Part shown: in pieces, positions 1 to 8,034 of the stretch | Layout of the letters: each line of letters starts with the position of its first letter | Position numbering within the stretch: the stretch's first letter is position 1 | From: Actinobacteria bacterium RBG_16_64_13 | GTDB taxonomy: Bacteria; Actinomycetota; Thermoleophilia; RBG-16-64-13 | DNA length: 14,087 bases | Direction: 5' to 3' | Assembly: GCA_001768675.1 (NCBI GenBank) | Contig: MELN01000004.1 | Coordinates: forward strand, 8,679-22,765 | Translations under genes and position numbers: made by a program | The notes under the pieces: model-generated | The model's input: the letters and a program-made list of their open reading frames with translations, nothing else | Told to the model about the DNA's origin: nothing | Databases searched by the model: none

Positions 1-239
1 CTCGAAAGAGCCTCGGTCGTCGTAGTGGCGCCTGCTGTGGTCGTAGTGGCGGGCTCGGTGGTCGGCGCCGAGGTCGTGACCGGAGCTGTCGTGGTAGTGG
101 ATGGAGGCGAAATGGTCGTGGAGGGGGCCGTGGTCGTCGTGTCCACAGCAGAACTGCAGCCGATCGCTATCAACGCGAGTGACGCGGCCACAACAGCGGC
201 CGCCAGAACCCACCATCTCGATTTCCGCACCAGCTTCAT
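1..239 (-). CDS. Secreted lipoprotein with Thr-rich linker (N-terminal part, runs off the window)
   Basis: Reading the minus strand from an ATG at 239 gives 79 residues before the window edge. The first 28 form a lipoprotein signal peptide: a basic start with Lys2, Arg5, Lys6 and Arg8, a hydrophobic core at about 9-26, and a cleavage site ending in Ile-Gly-Cys28. Residues 34-79 are almost only Thr, Ala, Pro and Ser, with several runs of four Thr, the kind of flexible spacer found in surface lipoproteins of high-GC Gram-positive bacteria. The start is fixed by a strong ribosome binding site, GGGGAGG, 7 nt upstream (about 247-253). The functional domain lies beyond position 1, so its role (solute binding, enzyme or other) cannot be named. 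Membrane-anchored export is well supported; the rest is unknown. Confidence 0.8.
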   Translation of the reverse strand, partial: MKLVRKSRWWVLAAAVVAASLALIAIGCSSAVDTTTTAPSTTISPPSTTTTAPVTTSAPTTEPATTTTAGATTTTEALS

Positions 240-338
240 GGTCTTGCCTCCCCGCCGGAAGATCTCTGTTCACAACGATCCATCGTCATCTACTGTACCC
301 GCAATAGCAGGATAGTCTACGCGCAACCGCGTATGAGG

Positions 339-344
339 TATACT
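339..344 (+). promoter_or_regulatory. Possible -10 box upstream of the helicase leader
   Basis: TATACT matches the sigma-A -10 consensus at 5 of 6 positions and sits in the most AT-rich part of the gap. No -35 hexamer is visible 16-18 nt upstream and there is no extended -10 TG, so this is weak. If real, the transcript would start near 350 and carry the whole 379-557 hairpin in its leader. Confidence 0.25.
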
Positions 345-378
345 GTCTCAACTACAACAGACACGGTTGTCCCCCACG

Positions 379-557
379 CTCTTTTCCCGGCCAGTCCGTT
401 TCAGAATGACTTTTCGCCGACAGGCTGTGATTGGTACGCCTGAGGCAAGGATGCAGGGAGCGGGCGTAGCAGAGCTACGGACGCGACCGAAGACGAGGCA
501 TCAGGCCGCCAAGCGCGGCCTCGGTGGCCGAGATGTCATTCGGAAACGGGCCAAGAG
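379..557 (+). repeat. Large imperfect palindrome / long hairpin element
   Basis: A nested set of inverted arms shares one centre near position 472. Outer arms 396-410 and 535-549 match at 14 of 15 positions (CCGTTTCaGAATGAC against its complement). Next, 422-434 pairs with 509-521 at 12 of 13 positions if G-U is allowed. Then 438-443 (GCCTGA) pairs with 501-506, and the tip is CGTAGC-AGA-GCTACG at 465-479. CTCTT at 379-383 and AAGAG at 553-557 may extend it. The segments at 444-464 and 480-500 are purine-rich and mostly unpaired, like a large internal loop. Four arm positions (413/532, 419/525, 426/517, 428/515) are G-U in the plus-strand RNA but would be A-C on the minus strand, so the fold favours a plus-strand transcript. 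It could be a structured leader of the helicase gene or a non-autonomous hairpin (MITE/REP-like) element. No second copy occurs in the window. Confidence 0.7.
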
Positions 558-563
558 ACTCGA

Positions 564-608
564 CTGGATCAACTGCGTCTACAATCGCAGTGCATCCAGA
601 GAGACGCA
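564..608 (+). promoter_or_regulatory. Hairpin with a competing pairing just before the helicase ribosome binding site
   Basis: CTGGAT (564-569) pairs with ATCCAG (594-599) and, inside it, ACTGCG (572-577) pairs with CGCAGT (586-591), giving a 12-bp stem with a 2x2 internal loop and an 8-nt apical loop. A mutually exclusive pairing exists: TGCGTCT (574-580) with AGACGCA (602-608), which ends 4 nt before the AAGGAG at 613-618. Both are exact in the sequence. That they act as a switch on translation is inference. Confidence 0.45.
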
Positions 609-629
609 CGGCAAGGAGCTATTCGCTTT

Positions 630-1886
<1,257 letters not shown>

Positions 1887-1900
1887 CACTGCTGGGCGCC

Positions 1901-2806
1901 ATGGATGCCGATGGACGGCCCGGTCTGACCACCCCGGACGGCACGCCCGGCGGCACGTCCTGCGCCGCCGACCCTGCCGACCTCGTCCGTGCCAACCGCG
2001 ACCTCTGGGATGGCTGGACCGAGCTCCACGTGCGTAGTGACTTCTACGACGTCGAGAGCTTCAAGGCCGGCCGCAACACCCTGGACGCCGTCGAGTCGGA
2101 AGGGGTCGGCGACGTTCAGGGCAAGTCGCTCCTTCATCTGCAGTGCCATTTTGGGCTCGACACCTTGTCGTGGGCGCGCCGCGGCGCCCGGGTGACCGGG
2201 GTCGACTTCTCCGAGAACGCGGTCGCTCACGCCCGGCGCCTGGCGCGCGAGCTGGCCCTCGAGGCCCGCTTCATCTGTGCCGACGTCACCGACACCGCGA
2301 CGGTCCTCGAGGTCCTCGGCGGCGAACAGTTCGACGTGGTCTTCACCTCGCACGGGGTGATCACCTGGCTGCCCGACCTGCGTCCGTGGGCGCGCACCGT
2401 CGCCGGCGCCTTGAAGCCAGGGGGCACCTTCTTCCTGTCCGACTCCCATCCCTTCACGTGGATGTTCGATGAGGCGGCCGAGCCGGAACTTCGGTTCCGC
2501 TATGAGTACTTCGCCCGGGAGGCCATGCGCTGGGAGGAGAAGGGCTCCTACGCGGCCCCCGACGCCGATTTCGAAGGCGTCTCGTACTCCTGGCAGCACG
2601 CCTTCGAGGACATCGTCGGCTCGCTGGCGGGCGCCGGCCTGCAGATCGTCTCCCTCAAGGAGTACCCCTATCTGTTCTGGCGGTGGTTCCCCTGGATGGT
2701 CAAGGACGGCGACGGCGCCTACCGTCTGCCCGAGGGCGTCCCCGAGATCCCGCTCATGTTCTCGCTCACGGCGACCAAGCCGGCGACGACAAGGCCGGCA
2801 CACTGA
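1901..2806 (+). CDS. Class I SAM-dependent methyltransferase
   Basis: 301 residues with a Rossmann-type methyltransferase core. The SAM-binding motif I is LLHLQCHFGLDTLS at 77-90, an unusual form with Gln-Cys-His where most families have Asp-x-Gly. The acidic residue that should hold the ribose follows in VTGVDFS (Asp102), CADV is at 126-129, and LKPGGTFFL at 171-179 is the post-motif III strand. The C-terminal part (about 185-300) is rich in Trp, Tyr and Phe and probably forms the substrate lid. The substrate is unknown; small molecules are typical for this family. No clear ribosome binding site precedes the ATG, but the gene begins 14 nt after the helicase stop, so re-initiation in an operon is likely. 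A second ATG lies three codons in, at 1910. Residues 1-25 look disordered. Confidence 0.88.
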   Translation: MDADGRPGLTTPDGTPGGTSCAADPADLVRANRDLWDGWTELHVRSDFYDVESFKAGRNTLDAVESEGVGDVQGKSLLHLQCHFGLDTLSWARRGARVTGVDFSENAVAHARRLARELALEARFICADVTDTATVLEVLGGEQFDVVFTSHGVITWLPDLRPWARTVAGALKPGGTFFLSDSHPFTWMFDEAAEPELRFRYEYFAREAMRWEEKGSYAAPDADFEGVSYSWQHAFEDIVGSLAGAGLQIVSLKEYPYLFWRWFPWMVKDGDGAYRLPEGVPEIPLMFSLTATKPATTRPAH

Positions 2807-2823
2807 GTGCTAGCATAGTTTCC

Positions 2824-3279
2824 ATGCAGATCGACGTCGCTCAGCCGCATGAAGTCTACGCCGTGCTCGAACTCGTCGAGGAGCTACTCATCGAGGTGGT
2901 CGACCAGGGCCAGCAGCTCTCCTGGATCAACAGGGAGAAGCTGCACGCCGACATCAGACGCAACCTCGGCACCGAGGCAGGCACGCGTGAAGGGCCGGGA
3001 CGGCTGCTGGCCATCCTCGCCAAGGAGAAGAACGGGGTCGCCGTGGGCGTCCTCCTGCTTTCGCAGTGCTTCGCCCTCTACGCCGGCGGCGAATACGGCG
3101 TCATCGACGAGCTATATGTGCGGCCGGAGTATCGGGGTCAAGACATCGAGCGGCAACTCCTGGACGAAGCGGTTGCCATATCGCAGCGCAGGGGATGGCT
3201 GCGTCTTGACGTCACCGGCCCGGAAGCGGCGCAACACAGCGACCGCGCGGCCCGGTTCGCCCAAGGCCTGCGTCTCTAG
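2824..3279 (+). CDS. GNAT-family acetyltransferase, degenerate first copy of a tandem pair
   Basis: 151 residues clearly related to the next gene: FALYAGGEYGVIDE and RLDVTGPE are identical in both. The start at 2824 aligns with that of the paralogue; the open frame continues further upstream but overlaps the methyltransferase. GNAT enzymes move an acetyl group from acetyl-CoA to an amine, binding the cofactor with Q/R-x-x-G-x-G/A. Here that loop reads RGQDIE (104-109) where the paralogue has RGQGVG, so both cofactor-binding glycines are gone. The protein also stops at RFAQGLRL, about 11 residues before the paralogue ends, losing the final GF-containing strand. It has an extra stretch of about 7 residues near 50-58. 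It may be inactive, a partner subunit, or a gene on its way to a pseudogene. It lies 17 nt after the methyltransferase stop. Confidence 0.75.
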   Translation: MQIDVAQPHEVYAVLELVEELLIEVVDQGQQLSWINREKLHADIRRNLGTEAGTREGPGRLLAILAKEKNGVAVGVLLLSQCFALYAGGEYGVIDELYVRPEYRGQDIERQLLDEAVAISQRRGWLRLDVTGPEAAQHSDRAARFAQGLRL

Positions 3280-3291
3280 TCCGGCCCTTCC

Positions 3292-3753
3292 GTGAAGGTC
3301 GAACCCGCCCGGGATCACGAGACCGCCACCGTGCTCGCACTGGTGAAGGCGTTGCTCGCCGAATTGGGAGGCGAGGGACAAGAATTCGCCGGGATCGATC
3401 GTGACAAGCTCCAGGGCGACATCGCGAAGAACCTGGGATCGGGACGATTTCTTGCTCTCCTGGCCAGGGACGACAGCGGCACCGCGATAGGAGTCCTGAC
3501 CCTTTCCGAGAGTTTCGCCCTCTACGCGGGGGGCGAGTACGGCGTGATCGACGAGATGTACGTGCGCCCGCAGTTCCGCGGCCAGGGCGTCGGCCGGGCA
3601 CTCGTCGACGAAGCGGCGGCCATCGCGCGTGACAGAGGCTGGTTTCGCCTGGACGTCACCGGCCCCGAAAACGAGTGCGACGAGCGGGCAGTTAGGTTCT
3701 ACGAGCGGCTCGGTTTCGAGTTCACCGGGCGCAAGCTGCGGCGGCTGGTCTAG
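3292..3753 (+). CDS. GNAT-family N-acetyltransferase, intact second copy
   Basis: 153 residues from a GTG start that lies 12 nt after the stop of its degenerate paralogue. It shows the full GNAT fold: an N-terminal strand and helix, the block FALYAGGEYGVIDEMYVRP at 76-93, the acetyl-CoA loop RGQGVG at 96-101 followed by the helix RALVDEAAAIA, the strand GWFRLDVTGPEN at 116-127, and the typical ending FYERLGFEFTG at 136-146. It should transfer acetyl from acetyl-CoA to an amine; the substrate cannot be read from the sequence. No good ribosome binding site is visible, so translation may depend on the upstream genes. It ends the group that begins with the helicase, since 164 nt without a gene follow. 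Confidence 0.88.
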   Translation: MKVEPARDHETATVLALVKALLAELGGEGQEFAGIDRDKLQGDIAKNLGSGRFLALLARDDSGTAIGVLTLSESFALYAGGEYGVIDEMYVRPQFRGQGVGRALVDEAAAIARDRGWFRLDVTGPENECDERAVRFYERLGFEFTGRKLRRLV

Positions 3754-3917
3754 ACGGCCGGACGTCCAGTTCCCCGCTCTCCACCGGGCCGTGCATACCG
3801 AGCCCCACCGCTTGGATCATACGATCGTCTACCCCCTTCGCGGTGCTTGGTCTCCTCCATGGTACCCTCTAGCGAGTATGGGGAGCGGCGCGCAACGGAC
3901 CCACCAGGAGTCATTTC

Positions 3918-4409
3918 GTGACGATACGTGCAGCGCGCGAGACGGATCTCGAGCAGATCCTCGACATCTACAACCACGCGGTGGTCAACACCACGGCCAC
4001 CTTCGACGTGGCGCCACGCTCGCTGGAAGCGCAGGAAGCCTGGTTCACGGCCCACGTCACGCCCCACCCCGTGATCGTCTGGGAAGAGGAGGGCCGCATC
4101 CTCGGCTGGGGCTCTATCAGTGCCTACGCCCCGCGGCCCGCGTACCGCTTCGCTGGGGAGGTCTCGGTCTATGTGCACGACGATGCTCGACGGCGCGGGA
4201 TCGGTGAGACCCTCCTACGCGAGTTGATCGGTCTTGCCGCGACAGAGGGGCTCCACACCCTGGTGGGCCTGATCACCGAGGAGAACGAGGCCAGTATCCA
4301 TCTGGCCGAGAAGACGGGGTTCCGCCGCACAGGCCTCTTGGAAGAAGTGGGCTACAAGTTCGACCGCTGGCTAGACGTGGCCGTGTACCAGCACAGGTTG
4401 GGCGCGTGA
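3918..4409 (+). CDS. Phosphinothricin N-acetyltransferase-like GNAT (Pat/Bar/MddA family)
   Basis: 163 residues, the usual length of this family. Diagnostic segments are IYNHAVVNTTATFD at 17-30, the strand EVSVYVHDDARRRGIG at 81-96 with the acetyl-CoA loop R91-R-R-G94-I-G96, the segment LITEENEASIHLAEKTGF at 118-135, and the hallmark ending EEVGYKFDRWLDVAVYQ at 142-158. Characterised relatives acetylate phosphinothricin, methionine sulfoximine or methionine sulfone; many genomic members have no known natural substrate, so resistance should not be assumed. The GTG start at 3918 is supported by AGGAG at 3906-3910 with 7 nt spacing. The stop overlaps the GTG of the ATPase gene by 4 nt (GTGA), so the two are translationally coupled. 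Confidence 0.92.
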   Translation: MTIRAARETDLEQILDIYNHAVVNTTATFDVAPRSLEAQEAWFTAHVTPHPVIVWEEEGRILGWGSISAYAPRPAYRFAGEVSVYVHDDARRRGIGETLLRELIGLAATEGLHTLVGLITEENEASIHLAEKTGFRRTGLLEEVGYKFDRWLDVAVYQHRLGA

Positions 4410-6838
4410 GCACGACCCCGCCCGCGCCAGCCGATGTCCCGCGTTTCACCGGCCTCACTTCCGCCGAAGTCGGCGAACGCATGGCCGCCGGACGGTCCAA
4501 CGCCACGCCGCGGCCTGGTGGCCGCACCAACTGGGACATCGTCCGCTCGAACGTCTTCACCTATTTCAACCTGATCCTTGGCGCGCTGTTCGTGGTCATG
4601 CTGGTCTTTGGTTCGTGGAAGGACGCGCTATTCGGTTGGATCATCTTCATCAATGCCGGCATCGGTATCGTCCAGGAGATGCGGGCCAAGATCGCTCTCG
4701 ACCGGCTTTCGGTGCTCACCGCTCCCGCGGCCAAAGTCATCAGGGACGGCGAGGACCGGCACGTCCCTATCGCCGACGTGGTCCTGGACGACGTCCTGCG
4801 GCTTTCGGCCGGCGATCAGATCGTGGCCGACGGCGAGACCTTGGAATCCCAGAGCTTGGAAGTGGACGAATCCTTGCTCACGGGAGAATCGGTTCCGGTG
4901 GTCAAGGAACCGGGCGATCGCCTTCTTTCGGGCAGCTTCGTCGTAGCCGGGAGCGGCGTGTTCCGAGCCACCGCCGTGGGGCTCGACGCATACGCCCAGC
5001 GACTCACCGGAGAGGGTAAGAGGTACGTACGCCTGCATTCGGACCTGGTCGCGGGGATCAACAATATCCTCCGCGTGATCGGTGTCGGGATATTGCCCGT
5101 AGGGGGCCTGCTGGTCTGGGCTCAATTCCGCATGGGGACCACCATCGAGCATGGCGTCACCAACACGGTGGCGGCGCTTGTCGCGATGGTCCCGCAGGGG
5201 CTGGTGCTTCTGACAAGCATCGCCTTCGCCGTCTCGGCCATCACCCTGGCGCGACGGAAGGTCCTCACTCGAGAACTGCCCGCGGTGGAGGGGCTGGCGC
5301 GCGTGGACGTGCTCTGTATCGACAAGACCGGCACCATAACCGAGCCACACCCGGCGTTCGAGCGATTCGAAGGACCGGCGTCCAGCGTCGAACCCGGCTA
5401 CGACGCGTTGGCGCTCGAAGTCCTCGGGTTCATGGCGGCAACTGCTTCGGGCCGCAATTCCACCCTTGACGCCATCGGCGCGGCGTTGCCGGCGCCTCAG
5501 GACTGGGCCGCCGAGGACTCCGTACCCTTCTCCTCGGCCCGCAAGTGGAGCGCGACCCGCATCGCCGGGCGCGGCTCCTGGGTGCTGGGCGCGCCGGAGA
5601 TCGTGGCGTCGGACGGGGCAGCGGGTGGAACGGCAGACCGAGCGAAGAACGCCACCACTACCCGAGCCCGCGCCTCGGAGTTGGCCGACGAAGGGCTGAG
5701 GGTGCTCCTTCTTTCCCACACCGACGCCCCCTTGGCCGGCGAGGTACTGCCTGAAGACCTGGAACCGGTGGGCCTGGTCATTCTCAGCGAGCGGGTCCGA
5801 GCCGACGCTGCTCAGACTCTCGCCTACTTCAAGGCGCAGGGAGTGGAGATCAAGGTCATCTCCGGAGACAACCCGGCCACGGTAGCCACCATCGCCGCCA
5901 AGGCGGGAGTGCCGGGAGCCGACAAGGCCTTCGACGCGCGCTTTCTCCCCGAAGGCGAGGAGTTGGCCGCCCTCATGCAGACCACGACCGTCTTTGGCCG
6001 GGTGAACCCCGACCAGAAGTACGCCATGGTCGAGGCCTTGCAGAGCCACGGGCACACGGTGGCCATGACCGGGGACGGCGTCAATGACGTACTCGCCCTC
6101 AAGAAGGCCGACATGGGCATCGCCATGGGCACCGGGACGGCAGCCGCTCAGGCAGTGTCTCAACTGGTGCTGGTGGACTCCCGCTTCTCCACCCTCCCGG
6201 GAGTGGTGGCGGAGGGCAGGCGGGTCACGGCCAACATAGAGCGGGTGGCGAACCTTTTCACCACCAAGAGCGTCTGGGCTGCCGCGCTTGCCATCGCGGT
6301 CGCCGTCATCGGCACGTCGTACCCGATACTGCCGCGCCATCTCACCCTCATCGACTCGCTGACGATCGGCGTGCCGGGATTCTTCCTGGCGCTGGCGCCC
6401 AACCCGCGCCGCTTCATCCCCGGGTTCGTGTTCCGCGTCGCCCGTTTCGTGCTGCCTACGGGGCTGTTGGCGGCCATCACCATGCTCCTTTCGTACCTGC
6501 TGATCCGCAAAGCAGGCGCGTCGGTCGACGAGGCTCAGGCCATGTCTGCCGTGGTCTTCGCCGTCATCGGGCTGAGGGTCATCGCCGCCATCGAGAAACC
6601 CGTGCGCGGGTGGCGCCTGGCCCTGATCGCGGCCATGGGCGCCATTTTCGCCCTCGCCTTTGTGGTGCCGCCCACGCGGGACTTCTTTGCCCTTCTCTTC
6701 CCCGGCTGGGCGGCCATCGGCGCGACCGCGGGGGCCTGTGTCTTCGCGTGGTTCTTCGTGGGGTTGGGTTGGCGGATAGGGCGACGGCTCCCGTTCTGGC
6801 GGGAGGCGGCCGCGCGCGTGGAACACGCCCACTCTTAG
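4406..6838 (+). CDS. P-type cation-transporting ATPase, CtpE-like
   Basis: 810 residues with the whole P-type layout: membrane segments near 53-69 and 76-92, actuator domain with TGES at 159-162, membrane segments near 222-240 and 254-280, phosphorylation site DKTGT with Asp306, nucleotide-binding part with FSSARKWSA at 375-383, SGDN at 486-489, TGDGVND at 555-561, and six C-terminal membrane segments from about 622. The overall pattern, including MVPxGLVLLTS and ERVANLFTTKS, resembles the mycobacterial CtpE group, reported to take up calcium; the ion here is unproven. The membrane-4 motif reads PQGL (263-266; codon 5195-5197 is CAG) where P2-type pumps and, as I recall, many CtpE-like proteins have PEGL, so a cation ligand may be altered. 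It starts with GTG overlapping the preceding acetyltransferase by 4 nt. It faces the M29 gene tail to tail, 89 nt away. Confidence 0.92.
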   Translation: MSTTPPAPADVPRFTGLTSAEVGERMAAGRSNATPRPGGRTNWDIVRSNVFTYFNLILGALFVVMLVFGSWKDALFGWIIFINAGIGIVQEMRAKIALDRLSVLTAPAAKVIRDGEDRHVPIADVVLDDVLRLSAGDQIVADGETLESQSLEVDESLLTGESVPVVKEPGDRLLSGSFVVAGSGVFRATAVGLDAYAQRLTGEGKRYVRLHSDLVAGINNILRVIGVGILPVGGLLVWAQFRMGTTIEHGVTNTVAALVAMVPQGLVLLTSIAFAVSAITLARRKVLTRELPAVEGLARVDVLCIDKTGTITEPHPAFERFEGPASSVEPGYDALALEVLGFMAATASGRNSTLDAIGAALPAPQDWAAEDSVPFSSARKWSATRIAGRGSWVLGAPEIVASDGAAGGTADRAKNATTTRARASELADEGLRVLLLSHTDAPLAGEVLPEDLEPVGLVILSERVRADAAQTLAYFKAQGVEIKVISGDNPATVATIAAKAGVPGADKAFDARFLPEGEELAALMQTTTVFGRVNPDQKYAMVEALQSHGHTVAMTGDGVNDVLALKKADMGIAMGTGTAAAQAVSQLVLVDSRFSTLPGVVAEGRRVTANIERVANLFTTKSVWAAALAIAVAVIGTSYPILPRHLTLIDSLTIGVPGFFLALAPNPRRFIPGFVFRVARFVLPTGLLAAITMLLSYLLIRKAGASVDEAQAMSAVVFAVIGLRVIAAIEKPVRGWRLALIAAMGAIFALAFVVPPTRDFFALLFPGWAAIGATAGACVFAWFFVGLGWRIGRRLPFWREAAARVEHAHS

Positions 6839-6842
6839 GCGG

Positions 6843-6865
6843 CGTAGCCGGCCACGTAGCCGGCC
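6843..6865. repeat. Short tandem direct repeat between convergent genes
   Basis: CGTAGCCGGCC occurs twice, at 6843-6853 and 6855-6865, one base apart. Each unit contains the palindrome GCCGGC, so the two copies can also pair as a 6-bp stem with a 6-nt loop. Further GCCGG units lie at 6899-6903 and 6916-6924. The convergent position would suit a bidirectional terminator, but there is no T tract on either strand. Confidence 0.4.
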
Positions 6866-6927
6866 GCGGCGTCTGGCGCGGTGCAGCCCGGCGGCGCAGC
6901 CGGTGAGGCGTCCCTGCCGGCCGGTGC

Positions 6928-8034
6928 TTACATCAAGTTCTCGGGATTGAGCCCTTCCAGCCCGGGCAGCACGAAGCGCCCGTCCTTACGCACGAGCACG
7001 TCGTCGAAGTAGATCTCGCCGCCACCCCATTTCGGGGTCTGGATCAATACGATGTCCCAATGGATGCTCGAGCGGTTGCCGTTGTCGGCGTCTTCGTAGG
7101 CCCGCCCGGGCGTGAGATGCAGGCTTCCGCCGATCTTCTCGTCGTACAGCGTGTCCTTCATGGGTCGGTCGATGCGCGGATTGAGCCCCAAGGCGAACTC
7201 ACCCAGGTAGCGGGCGCCCTCGTCGGTGTCGAGCAGCTTCTGCAGCCTCTCCGGTTCGTTGGCGTCGGCGTCGACGATACGTCCGTCCTTGAAGGTGAAG
7301 CGCACGCGCTCATACGTGACGCCATCCTCGAGCGATGGCGTGTTGTAGGCGACCGTCCCGTTGACGGAATCACGAACGGGGGCGGTGTAGACCTCGCCGT
7401 CGGGGATGTTGTTCTTGCCGGCCGCCTTGAGCACGGGTATTCCCTTTATGGAGAAGGAGACGTCGGTGCCCGGGCTGGTGATGCGCACGCGATCGGTGCG
7501 TGACATGAGTTCGACGAGCGGATCCAAGGCCTTGTCCATCCGGGCGTAATCCAGGCTGGAGACATCCAGGCAGAAGTCCTCGAACCCCTGCGTGGACATG
7601 CCGGCAGCCTGCGCCGCCGAGGCTGTGGGAAACCGGAGGAGGACCCACTTCTTGGAGAGGTACAGGTCCATGAGCGGCTCGTTCGCCAAGTGAGAAGCTT
7701 CCAGGATGCTCCCGGGAACGTCGGCAAGTTCGGAGGCGTTTTCTCCGGCCAGGATGTACACACTGGCATCGACGTCTTTGACCCGCTGCATCTCCCACGC
7801 GGCGGAGAGATCCATCTGCTCCCGGGTGGCGCCAAGCAACCAGGCCCGGCGCAATCTGGAGTCGCCGGTGCGCACGTAAGGCACCGCCCCACGGCGATAA
7901 GAAGCCTCCACCAGCGCGATCATCAAGGGGACCGCCTCGCGCTCGCCCTCGATGAGCACCTTCTCGCCTCGCTGCAGCTCGAGCGAGGAATCGAGCAGGT
8001 TAGCGGCCAGCATCTCCAGCCGTGGGTCCTTCAT
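6928..8034 (-). CDS. M29 family metallo-aminopeptidase (AmpS/AmpT-like)
   Basis: 368 residues, the usual size of thermophilic-aminopeptidase (M29) proteins. The C-terminal catalytic domain shows the expected metal ligands: Glu214 in PDGEVYTAP, Glu279 in RYLGEFALG, His306 in GSLHLTPG, and His325 and Asp327 in IHWDIVL. The family cuts N-terminal residues from peptides using two metal ions and works in the cytoplasm as a dimer; no signal peptide is seen. The ATG at 8034 has AAGGA about 8 nt upstream. Its start lies inside the end of the ribbon-helix-helix gene (35-nt overlap in another frame), so it is the last gene of the SPFH cassette. I see no missing catalytic residue. Substrate preference is unknown. 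Confidence 0.92.
   Translation of the reverse strand: MKDPRLEMLAANLLDSSLELQRGEKVLIEGEREAVPLMIALVEASYRRGAVPYVRTGDSRLRRAWLLGATREQMDLSAAWEMQRVKDVDASVYILAGENASELADVPGSILEASHLANEPLMDLYLSKKWVLLRFPTASAAQAAGMSTQGFEDFCLDVSSLDYARMDKALDPLVELMSRTDRVRITSPGTDVSFSIKGIPVLKAAGKNNIPDGEVYTAPVRDSVNGTVAYNTPSLEDGVTYERVRFTFKDGRIVDADANEPERLQKLLDTDEGARYLGEFALGLNPRIDRPMKDTLYDEKIGGSLHLTPGRAYEDADNGNRSSIHWDIVLIQTPKWGGGEIYFDDVLVRKDGRFVLPGLEGLNPENLM

Larger units (their letters stand above)
240..629. other. Intergenic region between divergent lipoprotein and helicase genes
   Basis: About 390 nt without a convincing protein gene. It holds the ribosome binding site of the lipoprotein (minus strand), a possible -10 box TATACT at 339-344 (plus strand) with no recognisable -35, the large palindrome at 379-557, the hairpin at 564-599 and the helicase ribosome binding site at 613-618. 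A short open frame on the plus strand (from 367) mainly translates the palindrome and is better explained as a by-product. The helicase transcript therefore probably has an unusually long, structured leader if it starts near 350, but the start point is a guess. Confidence 0.6.

Noticed and set aside
25..315. Val/Thr-rich open frame on the plus strand at the left edge
   Set aside because: It is the reverse of the Thr-rich linker codons of the minus-strand lipoprotein, which has a signal peptide and a strong ribosome binding site.
3754..3917. Promoter for the Pat-like acetyltransferase
   Set aside because: A promoter is likely here, but I find no convincing -35/-10 pair; TTGGTC at 3847 lacks a matching -10 at proper spacing.
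4628..6832. A 734-codon open frame antisense to the P-type ATPase
   Set aside because: It has low-complexity Gly/His/Arg/Asp composition without motifs, whereas the sense strand encodes a complete pump.
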